NCBI GenBank assembly: GCA_045546975.1
Contig: JAZQDV010000007.1
Span: forward strand, 139,042-203,041
Source: SIG480 sp045546975
GTDB lineage: Bacteria > Bacillota > Clostridia > Oscillospirales > JAAYXM01
DNA: 64,000 nucleotides
Direction: 5' to 3'
Shown here one piece after another: positions 26,995 to 36,016 of the stretch. Both the position numbers and the translations under genes were made by a program. The notes under the pieces are model-generated. The model saw only the letters and a program-made list of their open reading frames with translations, was not told the DNA's origin and ran no database searches. Each line of letters begins with the position of its first letter. The stretch's first letter is position 1.

Positions 26995-29292
26995 TTACTC
27001 CTTTACCTCAACCATGACGTACGCCTCTACGACGTCGCCTTCCTTGATATCGTTGTAGTTTTCAATGCTGAGACCGCACTCATAGCCTGATGCAACTTCC
27101 TTTGCATCGTCCTTGAAGCGCTTGAGTGATGCGAGTGCGCCCTCGAATACGACGATGTTGTCGCGGACAACGCGGACACTTGCATTTCTGACAATCTTGC
27201 CGTCTGTAACGTGGCAGCCTGCGATTGTTCCAATCTTTGAAACCTTGAAGGTCTGACGGATTTCTGCATGACCGAGGATCTCCTCACGGAATTTCGGTGC
27301 GAGAAGTCCCTTCATTGCCGCTTCAATTTCCTCTATGCAGTCATAGATTATGCGATAGAGACGGATATCAGTGCCGTTTGTTGCAGCGCTGTCGCGTGCG
27401 CCCGAATCAGGACGTACGTTAAATCCGACAACGATAGCGTTTGATGCGGATGCAAGAAGAATATCAGACTCGTTGATTCCGCCGACGCCTGCGTGGATAA
27501 CGCGGACACGGACTTCCTCGTTTGAAAGCTTTTCAAGAGATGCCTTGACTGCCTCTGCCGAGCCTTTAACGTCCGCCTTGACGATAATCGGAAGCTCTTT
27601 GATTTCGCCCTGCTGAATCTGGTCAAAGAGGTCTTCAAGGGAGACCTTTCTTACGTTGGACTTGTTGATTTCATCCTTTTCCATCTGCTTTCTCTGCTCG
27701 ACAAGCTCACGTGCCATTCTTTCATCAGCAACTGCATAGAAAATGTCGCCTGCGTTAGGAACCTCGGAAAGACCGATGACCTCAACCGGCACAGAGGGTC
27801 CGGCTTCTTTTATCTTTCTACCCTTATCGTCTGTCATTGCGCGGATTCTACCAACGCTTGTGCCTGCGATTATTACATCGCCCGAGTTAAGCGTACCGTT
27901 TGAAACAAGAAGCGTTGCGACGGGGCCGCGGCCGCGGTCAAGCTTTGCCTCTACTACCGTACCCTTAGCACTGCGGTCGGGGTTTGCGCGAAGTTCAAGC
28001 ATATCTGCAGTAAGAATTACCATTTCAAGGAGCTCATCTATACCCTGATTGAGCTTTGCGGAAATCGGGCATACGATTGTGCTTCCGCCCCATTCTTCAG
28101 GAACGAGCTCGTATTCTGTGAGCTGCTGCTTAATGCGGTCGGGGTTTGCTCCCTCTGCATCCATCTTGTTTATCGCAACAACTATCGGAACGCCTGCAGC
28201 TTTAGCGTGGTTTATAGCTTCAATTGTCTGTGGCATGATACCGTCATCCGCCGCAACAACAAGAATAACAACGTCTGTTACCTGAGCACCGCGTGCACGC
28301 ATGGATGTAAATGCCTCATGTCCCGGAGTGTCAAGGAAGGTAATCTTTCTTCCGTTTATCTCAACGCGGTAAGCACCGATGTGCTGTGTGATACCGCCTG
28401 CCTCGCCGCCGGCGACATTCGTCTTTCTGACAGCATCAAGAAGTGAAGTTTTACCATGGTCAACGTGACCCATAACAACAACAACGGGGTCACGACCCTT
28501 GAGGTCTTCCTCTTTGTCCTCACTCTCGTCAATAAGTCTGTCTTCTATTGTTACGATAATTTCACGCTCTACCTTTGCACCCATTTCGATTGCAACGATT
28601 GCAGCCGTATCGTAGTCTATAACGTCAGACATTGACGCCATAACGCCGAGCTTTATAAGCTCTTTTACAACATCTGCACCCGTTCTCTTCATACGGGAAG
28701 CGAGCTCACCAACGGAGATTTCGTCCGGAATCATAACTGTTACCTGAGGCTTCTTCTGTACCTGAGCCTCAAGCTTCTTCATCTTATCCTGCTCCTCCTG
28801 ACGGCGCTTGTTGCCGTATTGCTGCTGCTTGCGGTCGGGAGCTTTCTTTATCTTCTGCTTGATTACACCGATATCGCGTACACTGTCGGGAACGAGGTTA
28901 TCAACTCTGTCGTCGTACTTTGAAAGGTCAACATTTCCGCCACGGGTGTCGATGACGTGCGTCTGAACGCCCTTCTTTGCAGGTGCGCTCGACTTTTCCT
29001 CCTTCTTCTCTGCCACGGGGGTCTTTTCTGATGCCTTCTTCTCCTCTTTTGCGGGAGCTGCTTCTTCCTTCTTCTCCTCGTGGTAGACCTCTGACATAAG
29101 GCGTTCAAAGCTCTCTACCTGATATTTTGCTGTCAGGAAGTTAAAGAGAATATTTAGTTCATCGTCTGTAAGCGCCTGCATATTTGACTTGGGCGCTGTT
29201 GAGTATTTGGTGAGAATTTCGGTGATTTCTTTTGAGGTGAGTTCGAAATCCTTTGCTATATCACGTACTTTACATTTAGTTACAGTACTCAT
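26995..29292 (-). CDS. infB: Translation initiation factor IF-2
   Basis: GTPase that brings initiator tRNA to the 30S subunit. 765 residues. The N-terminal domain (VRDIAKDFELTSKEITEIL) is followed by a charged, Ala/Lys/Glu-rich linker at about 70-170, an IF2_N domain near 190 and the G domain: GHVDHGKTSLLDAVR near 273, DTPGHEAF, NKMDAEG near 375. Domains II to IV follow, with the C-terminal initiator-tRNA-binding domain ending VVEAYVMVEVKE. rbfA-nrnA is 3 bp downstream. Confidence 0.97.
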   Translation of the reverse strand: MSTVTKCKVRDIAKDFELTSKEITEILTKYSTAPKSNMQALTDDELNILFNFLTAKYQVESFERLMSEVYHEEKKEEAAPAKEEKKASEKTPVAEKKEEKSSAPAKKGVQTHVIDTRGGNVDLSKYDDRVDNLVPDSVRDIGVIKQKIKKAPDRKQQQYGNKRRQEEQDKMKKLEAQVQKKPQVTVMIPDEISVGELASRMKRTGADVVKELIKLGVMASMSDVIDYDTAAIVAIEMGAKVEREIIVTIEDRLIDESEDKEEDLKGRDPVVVVMGHVDHGKTSLLDAVRKTNVAGGEAGGITQHIGAYRVEINGRKITFLDTPGHEAFTSMRARGAQVTDVVILVVAADDGIMPQTIEAINHAKAAGVPIVVAINKMDAEGANPDRIKQQLTEYELVPEEWGGSTIVCPISAKLNQGIDELLEMVILTADMLELRANPDRSAKGTVVEAKLDRGRGPVATLLVSNGTLNSGDVIIAGTSVGRIRAMTDDKGRKIKEAGPSVPVEVIGLSEVPNAGDIFYAVADERMARELVEQRKQMEKDEINKSNVRKVSLEDLFDQIQQGEIKELPIIVKADVKGSAEAVKASLEKLSNEEVRVRVIHAGVGGINESDILLASASNAIVVGFNVRPDSGARDSAATNGTDIRLYRIIYDCIEEIEAAMKGLLAPKFREEILGHAEIRQTFKVSKIGTIAGCHVTDGKIVRNASVRVVRDNIVVFEGALASLKRFKDDAKEVASGYECGLSIENYNDIKEGDVVEAYVMVEVKE

Positions 29293-29307
29293 CTGACATT
29301 CCTCCTG

Positions 29308-29721
29308 CTATTGTTTTTTTGTCGCCTTTTTCTTTGCGGCGGATTTCTTTCTCCGTGCGGTGCTTTTCTCTGCACGGAGCAAAAGTGCGGAAAGGTTTTC
29401 ACGCGCAGCTTCATTTACCTCGGCAAGTTTTTTTGCAACTGCCGCCGCCATTCCGACATCGCATATCGCAACGACGGAGAGAGGACGTTTTCCAAGCGCG
29501 TTTCCAAGCTCTTCGCGACTTTCTGAAATCTCAATATATAAAACCTCTGCAATTTCTGCAAGATATGCAAATGTTTCTCTTGTTCTCTCGGATGCATCTG
29601 CCGAAACGAGCAAAAGCTTTGCGCTTTTTTGGGAAATTGCGGTGCGCGACGCTTCATCGCCGAGCGCGAGAAGACTTGCACGCTTTGCAAGACCCAAAAG
29701 CTCGAGATAAGAACTACTCAT
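29308..29721 (-). CDS. ylxQ: L7Ae/L30e-family RNA-binding protein (YlxQ-like)
   Basis: 137-residue putative RNA-binding protein in the conserved nusA-ylxR-ylxQ-infB order. The first 95 or so residues form the L7Ae-like fold (LLGLAKRASLLALGDEASRTA, KSAKLLLVSADASERTRE). The last 30 residues are a lysine/arginine/alanine-rich tail that probably adds general RNA affinity. It overlaps ylxR by 8 bp. Its RNA target, perhaps a k-turn, is unknown. Confidence 0.88.
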   Translation of the reverse strand: MSSSYLELLGLAKRASLLALGDEASRTAISQKSAKLLLVSADASERTRETFAYLAEIAEVLYIEISESREELGNALGKRPLSVVAICDVGMAAAVAKKLAEVNEAARENLSALLLRAEKSTARRKKSAAKKKATKKQ

Positions 29722-29992
29722 CCTGCGCCTCCTTGATAGAAGCTATTAAGCTTTCGTATATTTCCTCCGAGATAGTATCTGAAAATGCACGTTCGAGTGC
29801 ACGGGCTTTCTTCGCCTTCATAAGGCAAGCCTCGTTCTTGCAGATATAAGCGCCGCGTCCCGGAAGCTTCGTGCCTGTGTCAAGATTGATGCTTCCTTCC
29901 TTTGATTTAACGACGCGGACAAGCTCCGCCTTCGGGTGCATTTCACGGCAACCAACACATTGGCGCATTGGAACTTTCTTTTCCTTAATCAT
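29714..29992 (-). CDS. rnpM: YlxR-family RNase P modulator
   Basis: 92-residue protein of the YlxR/DUF448 family, recognised by VPMRQCVGCREMHPK at 7-21 and PGRGAYICKNEACLMKA near 44-60. Members bind RNA, and in B. subtilis the homologue is reported to act on RNase P. Encoded directly after nusA and overlapping ylxQ. Confidence 0.92.
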   Translation of the reverse strand: MIKEKKVPMRQCVGCREMHPKAELVRVVKSKEGSINLDTGTKLPGRGAYICKNEACLMKAKKARALERAFSDTISEEIYESLIASIKEAQDE

Positions 29993-30013
29993 GCCTCTAC
30001 GGCACCGTCCTTT

Positions 30014-31069
30014 TTATATATTGTCGCTTGCAGGCTTAATATCGATCTTGTATCCCGTAAGCTTTGCTGCAAGACGTGCATTCTGCCCGTCCTTGCCTAT
30101 TGCGAGTGAGAGCTGGTCGTCGGAAACGACAACACGGCAAGCCTTTGCCTCGGTATCCGTTTCAACGGAGATTACATCTGCCGGAGCAAGAGCTGCTGCA
30201 ACGTACTCTGACATATCCTCTGAATACTTTACGATATCAATCTTCTCTCCGCGGATTTCTTCAACGATTGCCGCAACACGGTTTCCGCGCGGACCTACGC
30301 AGGCACCGATGGGATCAACGTTTTCGTCGTTTGAGTGTACCGCGATTTTCGTTCTTGAGCCCGCCTCACGCGCAATGCTCTTTATCTCAACGATTCCGTC
30401 GCTGATTTCCGGAACCTCTATCTCAAAGAGCTTGCATACAAGACCCGGATGAGTTCTTGAAATTATAATCTGCGGGCCACGGTCAGAGCGCTTTACCTCT
30501 ACAACATAAATCTTTACACGCTCGCCCTCTTTTAATACCTCGCCGGGAATCTGCTCCTTTGCAGAGAGGTAGATTTCCGTCTTATCGCGGTTGCCTGTAA
30601 TCTCGATTGATGCACCGCCCGATCTCGGGTCTGTTCGGGTTACGAGTGCGGTTAAAATCTCGTGTTCCTTTGAGTTAAACTCGCGATATACAACTCCGCG
30701 CTCCGCCTCACGGATGCCCTGGATGATAACCTGCTTTGCAGTCTGTGCTGCAATCCTTCCGAAGTTGCGTGTTGCGACCTCAACGTTTACAATGTCACCA
30801 ACGCCTGCCTTCTTGGAAATCTTCTTTGCATCGGCAAGTGCGATCTCCTCTGACGGACTCTCGACATCTTCAACGACCGTCTTCTTGACGTACATACGGA
30901 ATTCCTTCTTTTCTGCATCGGGCTCGATGAATACGTTTTCGGTTACACCGTCGTTCTCGCGCTTATATGCAGCAAGAAGCGCCTGACCAATTTTTTCGAG
31001 CATATAGTCCTGCGGAATGCCCTTTTCCTTCTCAAGCTGCTCTATGGCAGCAAAAAATTCTGCGTTCAT
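30014..31069 (-). CDS. nusA: Transcription termination/antitermination factor NusA
   Basis: Binds RNA polymerase and nascent RNA and modulates pausing and termination. 351 residues, the short Gram-positive form without C-terminal acidic repeats. N-terminal polymerase-binding domain (1 to about 125), S1 domain about 130-200 (GIREAERGVVYREF), then KH1 and KH2 with DPIGACVGPRGNRV near 270 and AIGKDGQNARLAAKLTG near 320-336. rimP is 26 bp upstream and rnpM 21 bp downstream. Confidence 0.97.
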   Translation of the reverse strand: MNAEFFAAIEQLEKEKGIPQDYMLEKIGQALLAAYKRENDGVTENVFIEPDAEKKEFRMYVKKTVVEDVESPSEEIALADAKKISKKAGVGDIVNVEVATRNFGRIAAQTAKQVIIQGIREAERGVVYREFNSKEHEILTALVTRTDPRSGGASIEITGNRDKTEIYLSAKEQIPGEVLKEGERVKIYVVEVKRSDRGPQIIISRTHPGLVCKLFEIEVPEISDGIVEIKSIAREAGSRTKIAVHSNDENVDPIGACVGPRGNRVAAIVEEIRGEKIDIVKYSEDMSEYVAAALAPADVISVETDTEAKACRVVVSDDQLSLAIGKDGQNARLAAKLTGYKIDIKPASDNI

Positions 31070-31095
31070 TTTTTAACCGTCCCCTTTTCTGTTTT

Positions 31096-31551
31096 TTAGA
31101 ATTCAACGCGCAGCCTTACGGATGCGACTTCTTTTTTCGCAAATGTAATTTCTTCGCCGGAAACACAGAGTGTTATATCTCCGTCATTGTATGCGCGAAG
31201 GTCTCCCGCAAATTCCTTCTTTCCATTCTTTGGAGAAAAGGTCTTGAGCGTAACGGCACTTCCCATATATGTTTCAAAGTCCGACGCGCGATAGAGTCTT
31301 CTCTCAAGGCCTGCGCTTGACACTTCAAAGATATAGGACTCATCAATCGGGTCCTCAATATCCAGAACCTTGTCAAACGCGCGTGAAAAGCTTTCACAAT
31401 CGTTTATATCCACCGTTCCGTCCTTATCGATATAAACTCGAAGGTACTTTTCTCCGCCCTCTTTTACAAACTCAACGTCCCAGATTTTAAGGCCGAGCTT
31501 CTCTGCGACGGGGGTTGCAAGAGACATAATTTCTTCGGTTATCTTCTTCAC
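31096..31551 (-). CDS. rimP: Ribosome maturation factor RimP
   Basis: Assists 30S subunit assembly. I place the start at the GTG at 31549-31551 behind AGAGGTGA, giving 151 residues beginning MKKITEEIMSL; the frame further upstream runs through a leader hairpin and is unlikely to be coding. Family motifs are GLKIWDVEFVKEGGEKYLRVYIDK and a C-terminal Sm-like domain near 88-150. It is the first gene of the nus/infB operon, behind a strong promoter. Confidence 0.93.
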   Translation of the reverse strand: MKKITEEIMSLATPVAEKLGLKIWDVEFVKEGGEKYLRVYIDKDGTVDINDCESFSRAFDKVLDIEDPIDESYIFEVSSAGLERRLYRASDFETYMGSAVTLKTFSPKNGKKEFAGDLRAYNDGDITLCVSGEEITFAKKEVASVRLRVEF

Positions 31552-31571
31552 AAAATCACCTCTTATATCAA

Positions 31572-31603
31572 TTCGAGAGTGGACGATGTCGCCCACTCTC
31601 GAA
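31572..31603 (-). promoter_or_regulatory. Long perfect hairpin in the rimP-nusA leader
   Basis: An 11-bp perfect stem (TTCGAGAGTGG with CCACTCTCGAA), extendable inward by about 3 pairs, in the roughly 70-nt leader between the promoter and the rimP GTG. It has no U-tract, so it is not a plain terminator. It may be a protein-binding or RNase III site giving feedback from the operon's RNA-binding products; that role is inferred. Confidence 0.6.
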
Positions 31604-31627
31604 CCTTACTTACCTACTTATACGCAT

Positions 31628-31656
31628 ACTATAACATATCTTTTGGAAAAATGCAA
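31628..31656 (-). promoter_or_regulatory. Sigma-A promoter of the rimP-nusA-infB operon
   Basis: Minus strand: TTGCAT (31651-31656), 17-bp spacer, TATAGT (31628-31633). It lies 20 bp below the end of the upstream S41 protease gene and explains independent expression of the operon running to ribF. Confidence 0.8.
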
Positions 31657-31675
31657 GTTTTTTTGCAAATTTTTA

Positions 31676-33160
31676 CTATCTTCTGAAATCAATCTCGTTG
31701 ATATCGATGCATTTTGCCTTTTTATCAGACTGTGAATATTCCTTTGCAAGTCTTATCGCAACCTCAAGCTGTGTGTCCTCGATATAGTATTTGTTCTCAA
31801 GGTTTCTTGCTTCTTTATCAATTTTCTCTATGGTTTCCCAGCTGCATATTGTGTTCACAGTCGGAAGCTTATACGCGCGACAGAAGAAGTTTATTGCCTT
31901 TACTGTTTCGCTGTCCCAGTTGCTGTCAGGCTCACCTGCAAAGTAGCCGAGAGCCTCAAGCCTTTCCTCAACAGCCTTGACGTTTTGTGTCTTTATCTTA
32001 CTTATAGGAGAGTGCTTCACAAGCGGGGTGAGGTAAGGAAGTGTGAACTTTCGAAGAGTTTTTGAAACCTTGTGGTCAGGAACAACACCTACTTCGTCAT
32101 AGCCTCCGCTTGTCGGGAGCTTAAGCTCCATTGATGTGATTATTGCCTCATCTCCGTCGCTTGTTTTTATGTGATTCTGTCCCATACCCTTGCCGTATGT
32201 TGTCTCGCCGACAATTGTCGCATAGCCGAGATCGCGCATTGAACCCGCCATAATCTCGGAGGCGCTTGCGCTGTTTCCGTTTACAAGAATTACGAACTTG
32301 TTGAATTCCCAGCCATAGCCCTCACTCTGATAGATGTTTACCTTCATTGGCTTTGACTGCCATGACATAAGGTACGGTATGTCTTTTTCCGGAAGAATGT
32401 TATCCATAAGATTTATAAGGCAATCAAGACCTCCGCCCCGATTGTCACGAAGGTCAAGGACGATCGTGTTTACGCCTGACTTTTCAAACTCATCATATGC
32501 TTTCATAAAATCAATGAACGCATGTATACCGTTAAAGTGAGCAAGCTTTATGTATCCGACCTTTTCGTCTATCATCTCTGAGGTTACGTCAGAAATTATA
32601 ATCTTTTCACGGGTGACGTTAAACGTGAGCTTTTCTCCTCCGCGAAGAACGGTTATTTTCACCTTTGTTCCCGCTTCGCCGCGGATGATTTCGGCAGCCT
32701 CTGTCGGCAAGAAGTTTTCAAGGCTTATTCCGTCCGCCTCAATAAGTTTATCTCCGGCAAGGATTCCCGCACGCTTTGCAGGCCCCTCGGAAACACTGTC
32801 AACCGTAAGATACTTATCACCGAGATTTGTTATTACGACTCCGATACCGACCATCGAGCTTTCCATCTCGTAGCTCTCTTCGTACTCCGCGGGTGACATA
32901 TAGTGTGAATATCTGTCATCGCGCTCGTAAATTTTATTTACAAGCGTATAGAAAAGGTCCGGGTCTTCCTCAAACATCTCAACCAGTGCCTCTTTTACAT
33001 AATCCGTGTCGTCATCGGAGAAAAGCCCGAAGTTGCGATATATAGCAAGTGCTTCATCAAGCTTTCTCTCATAATCCACCTCTGCGGCAAATGCAAAAGC
33101 GGAAAGCGACATCACAAGCGCAAGAAAAATTGAAACGACTCTTAAAACTTTCTTTTTCAT
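31676..33160 (-). CDS. S41-family protease with PDZ and peptidoglycan-binding domains
   Basis: 494 residues, a CtpB-like exported protease. Signal peptide at 1-25 with AFAFAAEVD as a likely signal peptidase I site, a helical domain about 30-85, PDZ about 95-180, and the protease core with DLRDNRGGGLDCL near 246. The catalytic serine is in VNGNSASASEIMAG near 295-302 and the lysine in ETTYGKGMGQ near 325. Residues about 395-460 (VKAVEERLEALGYF) look like a PG_binding_1 domain. Family members process sporulation or wall regulators. Group with DUF1934-murI-ddl suggests a wall role. Confidence 0.92.
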   Translation of the reverse strand: MKKKVLRVVSIFLALVMSLSAFAFAAEVDYERKLDEALAIYRNFGLFSDDDTDYVKEALVEMFEEDPDLFYTLVNKIYERDDRYSHYMSPAEYEESYEMESSMVGIGVVITNLGDKYLTVDSVSEGPAKRAGILAGDKLIEADGISLENFLPTEAAEIIRGEAGTKVKITVLRGGEKLTFNVTREKIIISDVTSEMIDEKVGYIKLAHFNGIHAFIDFMKAYDEFEKSGVNTIVLDLRDNRGGGLDCLINLMDNILPEKDIPYLMSWQSKPMKVNIYQSEGYGWEFNKFVILVNGNSASASEIMAGSMRDLGYATIVGETTYGKGMGQNHIKTSDGDEAIITSMELKLPTSGGYDEVGVVPDHKVSKTLRKFTLPYLTPLVKHSPISKIKTQNVKAVEERLEALGYFAGEPDSNWDSETVKAINFFCRAYKLPTVNTICSWETIEKIDKEARNLENKYYIEDTQLEVAIRLAKEYSQSDKKAKCIDINEIDFRR

Positions 33161-33204
33161 TTTTTATCCTCCGTTATGCCAAGTGGAAGCAGGCTTCCCA
33201 AGGC

Positions 33205-33633
33205 TTAATTTGCAGCTTCGCGAATTTCCATAAAGAGAGCATTTTCTCCCGTTACTGCGTTGTTTATTTCCATCGCATAGTCTATCTTCATTTTGCCGCC
33301 TCGATCGTCAAGTGTTTTGTCAATTCTCTTGGTGCTGACTCCCACGGTGAGCGCGCCAAATCCCATATCGTAATATGTTATATGTTTTTGTCCCTCTTCA
33401 AATATCATATTGCTCGTGAGCTCGCCGAAGCGCATAACCGTGACCTTGTTTTCTTCTATCTTGAGCGTAGTGGTTGTATCGCCAAGCCCTGTGAGCTCGC
33501 TTTCCTTGTAGGAAACATAGTAGTTTCCGTTTTTTTCGTAATAGCGGCCGCTCGTTACAAGCTCAACGCTGTCATCGCCCGACTCCTCAAAGCTCTGAAG
33601 TCCGCGTATAGTAATTATTACATCCTTTTTCAT
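33205..33633 (-). CDS. DUF1934 (YwiB-like) small beta-barrel protein
   Basis: 142 residues, no signal or membrane segment. The start MKKDVIITIRGLQS and alternating beta pattern (GRYYEKNGNYYVSYKESELTG) fit DUF1934, a lipocalin-like fold of unknown function. It lies 28 bp after murI in a ddl-murI-DUF1934 string, a context that hints at cell-wall work, not proven. Confidence 0.8.
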   Translation of the reverse strand: MKKDVIITIRGLQSFEESGDDSVELVTSGRYYEKNGNYYVSYKESELTGLGDTTTTLKIEENKVTVMRFGELTSNMIFEEGQKHITYYDMGFGALTVGVSTKRIDKTLDDRGGKMKIDYAMEINNAVTGENALFMEIREAAN

Positions 33634-33660
33634 TATTTTCTCCTCAAAGTGTATATGCCA

Positions 33661-34464
33661 TTATTTTCCTACAACGTGAACATTTACCTCTCCCGGAAGT
33701 TTTCCCCCGAGGAATTTTGACGCATTTCCCAAAAATCCGTCACGGTCATCCGAAACAAAGAAGCGGTAAGACCCACGTTTCCCGTCGCTTTTCTCTGTTT
33801 TTTCACTCTGGCGCAAGTACTCTGCCGCAGCTTCGCCCGGATTTATGAGAGAAACTCCGTTTCCCATAAACTCTGCTATTGCGCGCTCTATAATGGGATA
33901 GTGCGTGCAACCGAGAATAAGGGTGTCTACACCCGCCTCTTTTATGCGAGTGAGGTACTCCTCTACCATCGTTTTAAGCACTATGTCGGCCGGGTCGACT
34001 CTTCCGTTTTCCACAAGCGGAACAAAAAGCGGACACGCCGCAGTATATATCTCGGCATCCGGAAGAAACGTCAGTATTTCTCTCTCATACGAGCGGCTTT
34101 TGATGGTAGCAGGTGTTCCGATTATGCCGATTTTTTTGTTCTTTGTAGCGTTCTTTGCCGCAAGGGATGCAGGCTTCACAACACCTATTATCGGGATGTC
34201 GTACTCATCCTCAATCTGCGGGAGCGCAACAGAGCTTGCCGTTCCGCACGCCATAATTATCGCCTTTATGTCAAAGCTTTTTAAGAACTCTATATCCTCT
34301 CTGACATACCTCAGAATAGTGTCCTTTCCTCGTGTACCGTACGGCACGCGCGCAGTATCGCCAAAGTATACAATATGCTCTGATGGGAGAATCCGCATTA
34401 TTTCTGCGACGGCAGTGAGACCGCCAAGGCCTGAATCAAACACGCCTATGGGACGTCTGTCCAT
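33661..34464 (-). CDS. murI: Glutamate racemase
   Basis: Supplies D-glutamate for peptidoglycan. 267 residues. Both catalytic cysteines are visible: ACGTASSVAL near 73 and LGCTHYPII near 184-192, along with IGVFDSGLGGLT at 6-17 and YFGDTARVPYGTRG near 34-47. Only 2 bp separate it from ddl, so two D-amino-acid steps of the wall precursor are translated together. Confidence 0.97.
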   Translation of the reverse strand: MDRRPIGVFDSGLGGLTAVAEIMRILPSEHIVYFGDTARVPYGTRGKDTILRYVREDIEFLKSFDIKAIIMACGTASSVALPQIEDEYDIPIIGVVKPASLAAKNATKNKKIGIIGTPATIKSRSYEREILTFLPDAEIYTAACPLFVPLVENGRVDPADIVLKTMVEEYLTRIKEAGVDTLILGCTHYPIIERAIAEFMGNGVSLINPGEAAAEYLRQSEKTEKSDGKRGSYRFFVSDDRDGFLGNASKFLGGKLPGEVNVHVVGK

Positions 34465-34466
34465 AA

Positions 34467-35519
34467 CTATTCCTCCATTGCGTAAGCAATTATTCTGTCA
34501 AGAAGCTCTGAAAATTCTATTCCGCAAGCACCCAGAAGCTTTGCATACATGCTAATACTTGTAAAGCCGGGGATTGTGTTTATCTCGTTAAAGACTATCT
34601 CTCCCGTCTTTTTGTTGATGAAGAAATCAACTCTTGAAAGTCCGCGACAGTCGAGAGCTTCGTATATCTTCTTTGCATAGCCTCGGATTTTCTCTGAAGT
34701 TTCCCCAGAAATCTCGGCCGGGATTACAGTTTTTGAAACGGTACTGTTGTATTTTGACTCGTAGGAGTACACCTCGGTCTCCGACAAGACCTCACCGCAG
34801 ACGGAAACTATCGGCTCGTCGTTTCCGAGCACTGCCGTTTCAATCTCGCGGGCAGGGATAAATTCTTCGACAAGCACACGTCCGCCATAGATTACCGCAT
34901 CGGAAAGTGCCTTTTTAAGCTCATCGCGGTTTTCCGCCTTTGCGGCACCGACCGATGAACCCGTTGCCGTCGGCTTTACAAACACGGGGTAGGTAAACTT
35001 ATTTTCAATCTCTGAAATTGTGGCTTCGGAGTTGTACGTTTTCTTTGTTACAAGCACCCAGTCTGCCTGACGAATTCCTGTTTTCTCAACTACAAGCTTT
35101 GTGAGCGCCTTATCCATGCACACAGCACTCGACGTACTTTTCGGACCCACGCACGGGATATCTGCCAGCTCGCACATGCCCTGAAGTCTTCCGTCCTCTG
35201 CATTTTCTCCGTGCATTACGGGAAATACTACATCTATCGGAATAGCTCTCCCGCTGTCTGTAAGGATTATTCCCGGGTATTCGCGGTTTGAGGAGAAGCT
35301 GCACGAAAGCTTTTCTTTTCCCTGCCACGTGTCATTCTCAATATCCTCTGCACTGACGTCGGGCAAATAGTACCATGCGCCGGACTTTGTTATTCCGATA
35401 AGTGTTATATTATATTTTTCTCTTGAAATCACACGGTATACACTTGCGCATGACCTGAGCGATATTTCGTGCTCCGGTGATACCCCGCCAAAAATTATGG
35501 CAAGATTTATTTTTTTCAT
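34467..35519 (-). CDS. ddl: D-alanine--D-alanine ligase
   Basis: Makes D-Ala-D-Ala for the peptidoglycan stem peptide. 350 residues with ATP-grasp fold: IIFGGVSPEHEISL at 8-21, VFPVMHGENAEDG near 98-110, VKPTATGSSVGAAKA near 179-193, SRVDFFINK near 294 and NEINTIPGFT near 312-321. MHGENAEDG and the following residues carry no sign of a D-Ala-D-lactate type, but this cannot be settled by eye. First gene of the string ending in the S41 protease. Confidence 0.96.
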   Translation of the reverse strand: MKKINLAIIFGGVSPEHEISLRSCASVYRVISREKYNITLIGITKSGAWYYLPDVSAEDIENDTWQGKEKLSCSFSSNREYPGIILTDSGRAIPIDVVFPVMHGENAEDGRLQGMCELADIPCVGPKSTSSAVCMDKALTKLVVEKTGIRQADWVLVTKKTYNSEATISEIENKFTYPVFVKPTATGSSVGAAKAENRDELKKALSDAVIYGGRVLVEEFIPAREIETAVLGNDEPIVSVCGEVLSETEVYSYESKYNSTVSKTVIPAEISGETSEKIRGYAKKIYEALDCRGLSRVDFFINKKTGEIVFNEINTIPGFTSISMYAKLLGACGIEFSELLDRIIAYAMEE

Positions 35520-35565
35520 TTATGGCTCGCCCCCGTAATATAATTTATCACGTTCCATTTATATG

Positions 35566-35594
35566 TGGAAAAACTGTCCTGTATGTTGTATAAT
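35566..35594 (+). promoter_or_regulatory. Plus-strand promoter for the 35612 gene
   Basis: TGGAAA (35566-35571), 17-bp spacer, TATAAT (35589-35594) in the 83-bp divergent gap between ddl and the plus-strand gene. The start codon follows only about 18 bp later, so the leader is very short. Confidence 0.6.
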
Positions 35595-35611
35595 AAGCTG
35601 AGGTGATTTGT

Positions 35612-36016
35612 GTGCAAATTGAACTTTCTTCAAAGCAATTCCGACGTCTTTTAGACCTCGTATATATAGGAAACTGGGTTCTTAACTCCGCAAGAGGAAG
35701 TGACCGTATTCCCGATTTTGACAAAGTTGAGAGCTTTATATTCTCACAATGTCCGAAGTTTGATATGTCCTCGCTCTGCGAGCTTTCAGACGGTGAGATT
35801 ATCCCATCGCGCGCGTTTTCTGAGGGTGGAATCCACGAAGCCATAATGGACTATGAGGATTCCGTCTTCTTTGACATCCTCGCAGAAGAGCTTTCCCAGC
35901 GCGACTGTGACATCGGCACTATTGTGTCCGACGAGCTTCCGCTTCGCCGTGAATGTTATCTCAACGAATTCCTGCAAAACGGAATAACAAACATATCCGT
36001 CGACGCGGAGTTATAA
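35612..36016 (+). CDS. Unknown small acidic protein
   Basis: About 134 residues from the GTG at 35612-35614, which has GAGGTGA five bases before it; an in-frame GTG at 35603 overlaps that ribosome site and is less likely. No signal or membrane helix; the protein is acidic and rich in Asp, Glu and Ser. It opens with LSSKQFRRLLDLVYIGNWVL, a helical pattern, and the rest is unrecognised. It is the only plus-strand gene between 1 and 57 kb, and its stop overlaps that of the hemolysin-III gene on the other strand by six bases. Confidence 0.75.
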   Translation: MQIELSSKQFRRLLDLVYIGNWVLNSARGSDRIPDFDKVESFIFSQCPKFDMSSLCELSDGEIIPSRAFSEGGIHEAIMDYEDSVFFDILAEELSQRDCDIGTIVSDELPLRRECYLNEFLQNGITNISVDAEL

